Below, in pieces: positions 55,580 to 64,000 of a stretch of DNA of 64,000 nucleotides. Within the stretch, counting starts at the first letter, position 1. Each line of letters opens with the position of its first letter. Made by a program: the position numbers and the translations under genes. Under the pieces are notes generated by a model that saw nothing but the letters and a program-made list of their open reading frames with translations, did no database searches and was not told where the DNA came from. This DNA is from Hexactinellida sp. DTS-2022 (Eukaryota > Porifera > Hexactinellida), in assembly GCA_028753945.1 (NCBI GenBank), contig JAPNXP010000002.1:3472001-3536000 (forward strand), given 5' to 3'.

Positions 55580-56905
55580 CTATATTAACCCACTTTGGTT
55601 TAACTAAAATTTGTTTTATTTATTTAATATAGAGTCTCACATCAACAGGCAGCACCGTCCAGGCGGAGGAGCAGACTGTCCACATAGTAAATTGTTTGCC
55701 TTGCCCACATTGGTTTAACTAAAATTTGGTTTATTATTTAATATTGAGCCACACATCAACAAGCACTACCGTCCAGGAGGAGGAGCAGAGTGTTCACTTA
55801 GTGTATTGCATGTCTTAGCACACTTTGGTTTAACCTAAATTTGTTTTATTTATTTAATATTGAGCCAGACATTAACAGGCACTACCGTCCAGGCGGAGGA
55901 GTAGAGTGTTCACTTAGTGTATTGCTTGTCTTAGCACACTTTGATTTAACTTAACCCACTTTGGTTTAACTAAAATTTGTTTTATTTATTTAATATAGAG
56001 TCACACATCAACAAGCAGCACCGTCCAGGCGGAGGAGCAGACTGTCCACATATTAAATTGTTTGCCTTAGCCACTTTGGTTTAACGAAAATTTGTTTTAT
56101 ATATTTAATATAGAGTCACACATCAACAGGCAGTACCGTCCAGGCGGAGGAGCAGACTGCCCACATAGTAAATTGTTAGCCTTAGCCACTTTGGTTTAAC
56201 TAAAATTTGGTTTATTTATTTAAACCAAAGTGTGCTAAGACAAGCAATTTACTAAGTGAAGACTCTGCTCCTCCGCCTGGACTGTAGTTCCTGTTGATGT
56301 GTGGCTCAATATTAACCTAAATTTGTTATATTTATTTAATATTGAGCAACACATCAACAGGCACTACCGTCCAGGCGGAGGAGTAGACTGTCCACATGTT
56401 AAATTGTTTGTCTTAGCATACTTTGGTTTAACTTAAATTTATTTAATATAGAGACACACATCAACAGGCTTTACCGTCCAGGCGGAAGAGCAGAGTGTTC
56501 ACTTAGTAAATTGCTAGTCTTAGCACACTTTGGTTTAAATAAATAAACCAAATTTTAGTTAAACCAAAGTGGCTAAGGCAAACAATTTACTATGTGGACA
56601 GTCTGCTCCAACGTCTGGACGGTAGTGCCTGTTGATGTGTTGCTCAATATTAAATAAATATAACAAATTTAGGTTAATATTGAGCCACACATCAACAGGA
56701 ACTACAGTCCAGGCGGAGGAGCAGAGTGTTTACTTAGTATATTGCTTGTCTTAGCAGACTTTGTTTTAACTTAAATTTGTTTTACATATTTAATATAGAG
56801 TCACAAATCAACAAGCAGTACCGTCCAGGCGGAGGAGCAGACTGTCGACATATTAAATTGTTCGCCTTAACCACTTTGTTTTAACGAAAATTTGTTTTAT
56901 ATATT
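55580..56905. repeat. ~115-bp repeat array with some inverted units
   Basis: Units contain CACTTTGGTTTAACTAAAAT, TTATTTAATAT(A/T)GAG, CACACATCAACAGGCA and ACCGTCCAGGCGGAGGAGCA. Starts of ACCGTCC at 55654, 55768, 55884, 56020 and 56135 give spacings of 114-136 bp. Two stretches, about 56215-56320 and 56535-56665, carry the unit in reverse, so parts of the array can fold. No coding. Confidence 0.88.
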
Positions 56906-56910
56906 TAAAT

Positions 56911-57622
56911 TACGGCAGAATCACCCAAAAAAACACATGAATTTAGTTTTGAAGGTGGGAGTTTGAATTTCACATATATGATGGAAGAGATTATAGCTAT
57001 ATCGAAACTGAAAACGAAATCTAATTGTCTTCTATAAATTCGAAATTATTGGGCTTGCAGTATTATGCAAATACAAAAGTCCCATAGGGGGATTTTTTCA
57101 GACTCCACCTGATAAGTGTGTAGTTTGCAAGATCATTATTTGCTAAAGACCTGTACTGTGTGATCTATCAGAAAGATCATCGTTATGGGCGGTTGGTGAG
57201 TGGTTTAGAATTTTGATAAGATCTAAATAAAAAATATTGCGACCTTTTGAAACCAAAAAATGAATAAAAAGGTCATCTTTTCATGCGAAATTTGATAAAA
57301 TGCTTGATAAAAAAAATTCCAAGTCATAATTCAAAAATGTAAACCGTCTACCTACTCCGTACGCTTATAATCTTTAAATATTGATTCTGATGACAAAGAT
57401 TGATAATTGCATTGCCAAATTACCGCATAATATCGACCACCACTTTTGGAAATCGCCCTATGGGAGATTTGTATTAGCCAAATTTTGAAACCGACAAAAA
57501 ATAAAAAGTATAATAGATAGGGACATTTTCTTTTTGGTTTATTGATTTGTATCGTATAGGTATATATTTCTCACAATTACAGATTAATACAAGAACTTTC
57601 ATTCACGTGGGGTAATTTAACC
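56911..57622 (-). mobile_element. TTAA-target MITE, family GGTTAAATTAC, copy 2 (reverse)
   Basis: This is the inverse of the element at 30989-31708. The right end GGTAATTTAACC meets TTAA at 57623-57626, shared with copy 3. The left end is damaged: AAATTACGGCAGA is present but the outer GGTT and TTAA are replaced by TATATT from the adjacent array. Confidence 0.82.
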
Positions 57623-57626
57623 TTAA

Positions 57627-58345
57627 GGTTAAATTTCCCCACGGGTATGAAATCTCTTGTATTAATCTGTAACTGTTAGAAATAGATCAAGGTACGATAC
57701 AAAGCAATAAACAAAAAAGAAAATGTCTCAATATATTATACTTTTTATTTTTTGTCGGTTTCAATATTTGGCTAATACAAATCTCCCATAGGGCGATTTC
57801 AAAAAGTGGTGGTCGATATTATAGTGTAATTTGGCAATGCGGCCATCAATGTTTGTTATCAGAATCAATATTGAAAGATTATAAGCGTACGGAGTTGGTA
57901 GTCGGTTTACATTTTTGAATTATGACTCTGAAATTATTTTTCAAACATTTTATCAAATATCTCATAAAAAACATGACCTTTTTAATGATTTCTTTAGTTC
58001 AAAAGGTCGCAACTTTTTTTATTTAGGTCAAATCAAAATTCTTAACCAGTCACCTACAGCATATAACGATGATCTATGTGATATATCGCACATAATATGT
58101 CTTTAACTAATAATGATCTTGAGATCGACACACTTATCAGGTGGAGTCTGAAGAAATCCCCCTATGGGACTTTTGTATTACCATAAAACTGCACGCCCCA
58201 TAAAATCGAATTTATTCAAAATAATTCGATTTCGTTTTCAGTTTCGATATAGCTATAATGTCTTCTATTATATATGTGAAAATTAAACATCTTACTTCAA
58301 AACGAAATTTATGTGTTTTTTACATGAATCTGCCGTAATTTAACC
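57627..58345 (+). mobile_element. TTAA-target MITE, family GGTTAAATTAC, copy 3
   Basis: Same orientation as the copy at 30989 and about the same length (719 bp). It starts right after the TTAA at 57623-57626 and ends at the TTAA at 58346-58349, which itself falls in a subterminal repeat of the following hAT element. The short frame at 57915-58106 is incidental. Confidence 0.85.
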
Positions 58346-58349
58346 TTAA

Positions 58350-58440
58350 GGTCTTCGTAGGCCCTAGGTACAGGGTCGTATTAAGCTCTTCGTAGGCCCT
58401 AGGCACAGGGTCGTATTAAGGTCTTCGTATGCCGCACACA
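58350..58440. repeat. 35-bp tandem subterminal repeat, left end of ZMYM1-like hAT
   Basis: About three units of CAGGGTCGTATTAAGGTC plus TTCGTAGGCCCTAGG lie in tandem (CAGGGTCG starts at 58371 and 58406). The reverse-complement end at 63348 reads CAGGGCCGGATTATCC, with CCTAGGGCCTACGAAAAA following. These are hAT-type ends. Confidence 0.75.
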
Positions 58441-58751
58441 CTTCTAGGATATTAGACAGCAATAATTTACTAATTAACCTTGTCATCTGGTGCCATTAGA
58501 ATTTCAATACCTGTGTAGGTGCGTTTTAGACCAGTTTTTAGGCCCCCGTTCCCTTGCCCTATATCGCTAGCATTTGGGGATCCCGGAGCTAAAATGCTAT
58601 CGATATTGGGAAGGGGGCCTCCAAAACGGTGGAGATATATGAAGACCATAGGTGCTATTAATTGGTCTAGATTTTGCGTATGATTTAAATCCATTTACAT
58701 TAGATCACCTTTTCGTAATTCAAGTTTTTTCACACTTACTTTTAACTGAAC

Positions 58752-61700
58752 ATGTCTGATGGTTACAGAAGAAAACATGAATCGGGACATACCAAAAGAA
58801 AGGAAAGAGAATACAAAGAAGAAGGGATACGAAAACAGGAGGGCTCATTGTGAAAATTCATTACCCACAATGATACAACCACTGACTGTCCTGGCTCTAC
58901 TAGTCTTTGTTCTGAAGCAGAATTATTCTCAGGAATTTGTTCACAAGACATTGATATGTCTGTTGATAATGTATCAGGATATCTTGGTGTTCGACAGGTG
59001 AGTGGTGCTGAATTTGAGATTGCTCAAACTGTACCACCCGACAATGATGACATGCAATGCCATAGCAGTGATCCTGTTGAATGGGACGTGAATATAGATA
59101 TTATCCAATACTATGCAGTCCATATTCCGTCACAAAACTTCGATGCAGACTTTTCCAAAAGTGGCCGTCAGTTTGGTGACAAAAAGCGATTTGTTCAGAA
59201 AGAGTACTTCAGGCTTCCCGTCCCTGAGATTCTGGCCGCAGGACCCCTAGCAAAAATATTCTGTTTAATATTGATTAATCTGATTTAACATATTAGCTAT
59301 CTTATTGTAACAGAGAGCTAGTCTCTAGCTATCCTACTTTTCTTATTTCAACGATTATTGTGTAATCGGAACCAAAAGGCTTCTATGAGAAAACAATATT
59401 GAACTTCAAATTAGGCGATTTGTATAGATCAATACACTATACTTTGAAATGCGTTGATTTGAAGTTCATTTGAGCCTATACTAACTTAGTACATACTATT
59501 GCACATTACGTGACAGACTCACTTTATTGAATTAATGTTTACTTTCAATAATACGGGAGTGACTACACAGTGGGCAAAAACAGGTACATCAGCGGTCATA
59601 GGTATTTAGGTGCAAGATAGAGGTATAAAAGGTATTAGTTACCTATGGGTTATCACCTATAACAAATTGATTGGGACCAAACAAAATTTGGTATGGCTTC
59701 TATTTTTTAAGTTGTGATGACTTAGCAAAAATGAGATAAATCTAATTCCGCAAATATTTTGATAATTATCATCGATCTAGTTGGACTATTCATACTAGTA
59801 GTATATGTCGATATGTAGAATACAAATGAGCATATTACATGTTATTTTCCGCTTTATAACTGATTAAAATCATGTCCTATGTGAGAAACAACAAATTAAT
59901 AATTACATCAGAATTCAGAAAATATTAATTATTCTGTTTTGGGATTTGAAATTAAGATACTATCTGTTCGGATACTTCACTGGTAATATCGATGCGTGTT
60001 TCTAGAACAATAAATGCACCAATACTAATTACATTATTCATTTTACATTGATTTAACGAATAAAGTTCAATAAACACATTAGATATTACATATTTTACAT
60101 TTTATACTTAACCACAAGTGTTTGAATATTTAATAAACAACTCAATTTTTAGAAATTTTAGTCCGATGGACAGTTTAATAATGTATGTAACATTTTTGGG
60201 TCAAATGATGTCAATTAGTGACTGGTTACATCTTAAAGAGAATTTTCTATAGTTTAAGATAGCATAGGTGTAATAATTGACCATATCTTACCATATAAGG
60301 TCGGGCACAAAATATACAAAAAGGATCATCGAAAACGAAATAAAATAAATGATACTGAATTCGGAAACCATAAGAGATGTACTAAGTATAACACATATCT
60401 GGAAACTAGAAGAAAAACTGATACTAGTATGCTTCAAATGCTCTAGAAAGCTTATTTTATGTTATAAATTTAGCACTTGAAACTTGATACTATTTGAAAA
60501 CTCGAGTTTTATCTTGGAAACCATAGTTTATGATCGTAATTCAAATTATAATATCTTGACTTCCAGATGGAATTTGATAAAATAAATTATATTTCTATGG
60601 TCCTTGACTATCCTAGCAACACATATTTAAGAAATTGAGCTTAAACACAGACCTCAAAATTTGAGCTATGACCGCTGATTTGCCCACTGTGGACTAGTTG
60701 GAATTTTTTCAATATCATGACATTTCGAAATTACTCAAGCATTCCTATTGGTTTCAAAGTTTATATCGCTAATCGAAGTCTGTCACGTAATGTAAACTAA
60801 TATGGACTAAGTTAGTATGGGCTCAAATCAACTTCAAATCAACGCATTTCAAATAATAGTGCATTGATCTATACTATTCGCCTGATTTGAGTTCAATATT
60901 GTTTTCTCATAGAAGCCTTTTGGTTCCAATTACACAATAATTGTTGAAATAAGAAAAGTAGGATAGCTAGAGACTAGCTCTCTGTTACAATAAGATAGCT
61001 AATATGTTAAATTAGATTAATCAATATTAAACAGAATATTTTTGCTAGGGGTCCTATGCCAGAATATCAGGGACGGGAAGCCTTCAGCAGACACTTGACA
61101 AATGGTGAGATTGTTTCACGTGACTGGTTGATATATTCTCCATCAACTGGAAGAGTGTTTTGTTATGTTTGCAAGCTATTTTCTAATGACCTACCTAGTC
61201 AATTTATAACTGGATTTGATGACTGGAAGAATGCCATTGTCAGAGTATCATCGCATGAGTATTCAAAAGATCACTTTGGTGCAGTCGATCACAAATCGCA
61301 GTGTCTTAAAGACAATAGAATTGACAAAGAGCTTGAAAATGTCAGACAAAAGGCATTTTCATACTGGTCTGAGGTTCTAAAAAGAATTGTAGCTGTAGTA
61401 AAATTCCTTTCTGAGCGAGGTTTAGGTTTTCGAGGTGATAATGGACTCATAGGCAGTCCCAACAATGGGAATTCTCTTGGGTGTATCGAATTAGTGGCTG
61501 AATTTGATCCTTTTATTCGAGAACATATTGAAAAATTCAAGAATCCTGGAAAAGGAAAAGTGTGCTACCTCTCTTCGACTATTTGCAACGAATTTATTAC
61601 TATTTTGGGATTAAAAGTTAAGGAAAAGATTATTACAGAAATCAAAGATTCAAAGTACTACTTAGTAAGTATTGATTCAACACCTGATGTTAGCCACATT

Positions 61701-63127
61701 GATCAACTTACCATAATAATTCGATATTTGCTCTCTGATGGAACTGTAGTTGAAAGATTTCTCCAATTCATTCCAATTGAGAGGCATGATGGCAAGTTCC
61801 TCTTTGATGTATTAACCAATTTTCTTCAACAAAGTGGGATAGATCTTTCATGTTGCAGATCACAATCTTATGATAATTCAAGCAACATGAGTGGGATATA
61901 CTCTGGTGTGCAAACAAGATTCAAAGAAATCAATAAATTGGCAGAATGGGTGCCATGTGCAGCCCATAGTCTAAATCTGGTAGGTTCTGTTGCTATCGAA
62001 GCTTGTACAGAGGCTGTAAACTTTTTTGGAGTTTTACAATCCATTTACAATTTCTTTTCGGCCTCACCTAAAAGATGGAGTATACCTACTGGAAATCTTG
62101 AAAAAAGGCATATGTGGTTCAGAGTGTGTCTGATACAAGATGGTCTGCAAGAAGCGATGCTATGAGAGCCCTATTTAAGAACTACTCAGAGATTAAACAG
62201 AGTCTAATTAGTATTGCTGAACATTCTGGGCAAACTCCCTCAGCGATTCAGGAAGCTAAATCCCTTGCGAAAAAACTTGACACTTTTGAAACTGCTTTAA
62301 TGTGCACTATCTGGAACGACTTGCTTCAAAACTTAAATATAGTTAATAAAGCTACTCAAGAACCCGGAATTGAATTGGGTACAGTGGTGAGGTTATATGA
62401 CAGTCTTCTAACATACCTCTCAGAAATCCGTACTCAATTTAACAGTATTGAGTAAAAGGCAAAAGAGTTGTCAGAATGCGACTACAATAACACACGCAAA
62501 CGTATGAGGAAAAAGTTTTTTGATGAAGATTCTATCAATGCCACAGCCGACACATTATCAAATATGTGTGCGAGCGACAGATTTCGAACAGAGACGTTCT
62601 ATCCTATAATTGACAAGCTTATTAAGGAGATGGATAGACGTCGAGAAGCATACTCCATGTTGGATGACAGATTTTGCTTCCTAGTTGACAAATCAATGTC
62701 CAGGAGTGAATTAATTTCGACAGCAAGGAGTCTAGTAGATACTTATTCCAGTGATTTGGAGGAACACTTTATTGATGAATTTATGTTATTCTCAAACATG
62801 TATCCGGAGAGGCAAACTGTAAGTGAGATGCTAAAGCTACAAATACAATATGGACTAATAGCAAGTTTTCCTAACTTACACATCGCACTTAGAATTTATC
62901 TTTCAATGTTTGTGACCAGTTGTGAGGGTGAGAGATCGTTTTCCAAACTGAAGAGAATAAAAAATTGCTTAAGGTCAACTATGGGCCAAGACAGACTGTC
63001 TTCTCTCTCCTTACTTTCTATCGAGAGTGACCTGCTTAGAAAGTTGGACACTGATGTAGTTATCAGAGATTTTGCTTTGAAGAAAAGCCGTAAAGCATGC
63101 GTAAATAATAATTGTGTTATTATATAA
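58752..63127 (+). pseudogene. ZMYM1-like hAT transposase, broken by insertion and point lesions
   Basis: ATG at 58752 starts MSDGYRRKHESGHTKRKERE, the basic start usual for this family. TGA at 58851 interrupts it, and the frame continues through PVEWDVNIDIIQYYAVH and KSGRQFGDKKRFVQKEYF to 59212. A 1869-bp element interrupts here; removing it and one CTTCAG copy restores EYFSRHLTNGEIVSRDWLIY in frame. Next come a TTF-type zinc finger (RVFCYVCKLF), the DUF4371-like region (VSIDSTPDVSHIDQLTIIIR with the first catalytic D), and SYDNSSNMSGIYSGVQ with the second. AAHSLNLVGSVA and, after a frameshift near 62108, SVSDTRWSARSDAMRAL follow. TAA at 62453 is a nonsense codon in the same frame as the rest. 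The C-terminus has the hAT dimerisation signature MFVTSCEGERSFSKLKRIKN and ends at 63127. Two stops, one shift and one insertion make it nonfunctional. Confidence 0.88.
59213..61081. mobile_element. 1869-bp long-TIR element with 6-bp TSD inside the transposase gene
   Basis: CTTCAG is at 59207-59212 and 61082-61087. The termini are inverted repeats of roughly 305 bp (59213-59515 and 60775-61081) beginning GCTTCCCGTCCCTGA. Further in, ACAGTGGGCAAA and ATCAGCGGTCATAG (59571-59602) pair with their inverse at 60668-60695, so a second layer of symmetry exists. The remaining interior is AT-rich and has no open frame of note; it must depend on a transposase from elsewhere. The family is not recognised; a 6-bp TSD is uncommon (Dada elements have 6-7 bp). 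Confidence 0.88.
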
Positions 63128-63348
63128 TATATCTCGGCAGTGGGCAACTGTCTTTACTGATTTATAGTTTTAATAATTATGACAAGAAGGTATAAAAGAA
63201 TAATTTGAATTATTAACTTCGACTTTTCCTAGGTAACAAATTTTTCGTAGGTCCAAAATTTTCGTAGTCCCCAAATTTTAGTAGGCCCCAAATTTTTCGT
63301 AGGCCCTAGGCACAGTGCCTACTGTGCCTATTGGATAATCCGGCCCTG
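63128..63348. other. 3' region and right end of the hAT element
   Basis: GCCC- and CGTAGG-rich short direct repeats (63245-63310: TTTTTCGTAGG, AGTAGGCCCC, CGTAGGCCC) precede the terminus at 63348. Confidence 0.6.
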
Positions 63349-64000
63349 ATGGTGGTGTGATTTCCGAGATGTCACATAAAAATTCTTATTAAAAAATAAG
63401 CTATCACATCCTAGAAATATCAGTAATACATTTCAAGGTAAATGGTCTAATTTAGAATGTTTCAATATAATTTTGCGCATCACATAATAATTTTTGTCTT
63501 CCAAAATCTGAATTTTGGGAGAAAAGTATTCTCACAAAGTGACGTAGACGGGGTTGATTCTAGAGAAGACGCTAGAGTAGTTGAAGGTTCTAAAAATGAA
63601 ATACAAACCTACTAATGATAGTTCTATAGAATATCCGAGCTGATTTCCATTATTCGGAACAACGACATCAGGGTGTATGTTTCTATTCTCTAATTGATAG
63701 AAATCGATCATAAGATGAACAATATGTAGAAAGAATCCCGAAAAAATGAAAACTAAACTCGTAATTCGAGATTCATCACCCCAAATAATTTCAACTAACT
63801 GGGAAGAACTTAGATAGGCCTAATGAAGTATGTAGTATAACATTGAGAATGAATCCATACTACTTAGAACCATGTAACCGCCTATGGACAGTCAAATGCT
63901 TATTCTAAAACTATCTACATAGTATAATATAATTCAAAGGATTCAAAGAAAACATTTATGATCAAACTCTATTTATTTGTGATTTTTAGTACTGTTGGGT
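63349..64000. other. No recognised gene
   Basis: AT-rich flank to the window end; no motif-bearing frame, repeat or hairpin was recognised. Confidence 0.5.

Larger units (their letters stand above)
58371..63348 (+). mobile_element. ZMYM1-like hAT element, nearly full length, dead
   Basis: Ends read CAGGGTCGTATTAAG (58371 or 58406) and, inward from the right, CAGGGCCGGATTATCC (63348). Between them lies a single broken transposase gene on the plus strand and a 1869-bp insertion. No clean 8-bp TSD is visible because the left end has been disturbed by subterminal duplication and by a TTAA-target MITE inserted in it. Confidence 0.75.

Noticed and set aside
58470-58694. 74-codon minus frame upstream of the hAT transposase
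   Set aside because: It lies in the 5' region of the plus-strand element, has no motif, and is not supported by anything else.

Overview
The window looks like an AT-rich, repeat-dominated piece of an invertebrate animal genome. Evidence for this is the absence of bacterial gene organisation, kilobase-scale satellite, many short nonautonomous DNA transposons with clear target-site duplications (TSDs), and decayed or intact transposase genes of families common in animals: ZMYM1-like and ZBED5-like hAT, THAP9/P, a Mutator-like transposase carrying a PHD finger, and Ty3/gypsy-type pol. The species cannot be told from the sequence. I see no convincing intron-containing host gene, no rRNA, no tRNA and no CRISPR.

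Layout. About 1-860 is featureless AT-rich DNA, and 850-1171 is an ACTTAAG-rich palindromic element end. About 1172-14130 is a ~291-bp satellite (about 44 units) with a 3199-bp higher-order duplication. At 14450-17125 lies a foldback element bounded by a perfect 8-bp TSD. Its two ~0.73-kb arms are tandem ~30-bp repeats in opposite orientation; the centre holds an open RING-finger coding segment, and the left arm holds a nested 786-bp long-TIR element with its own 7-bp TSD. From 17.1 to 22.5 kb there are hairpins and hAT-, pogo- and minisatellite-bearing MITEs. At 22539-25034 (minus) is the only long intact reading frame, an 831-residue Mutator-like transposase with AT-hook, zinc ribbon, D/D/E residues and PHD finger. 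A broken relative lies at 44582-46989. From 25 to 44 kb there is a mosaic of nested hAT, Tc1/pogo and TTAA-target MITEs, several long inverted repeats and a decayed minus-strand coding remnant of unknown family (35.5-37.9 kb). At 50.2-52.7 kb a gypsy-type RT/RNase H remnant abuts a 5'-truncated P/THAP9 transposase. At 54.5-55.6 kb is the 5' end of a ZBED5-like hAT, followed by a ~115-bp repeat array with some inverted units. At 58.4-63.3 kb is a nearly complete ZMYM1-like hAT element whose transposase is broken by point lesions and by a clean 1869-bp long-TIR insertion with TSD CTTCAG.

There is no operon-like cooperation here. The order of events can partly be read: repeats carry insertions that carry further insertions, and in several cases removing the insert and one TSD copy restores either a reading frame or a relative of the repeat elsewhere in the window. 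TIR families were assigned by eye from terminal motif and TSD length. No database search was possible.
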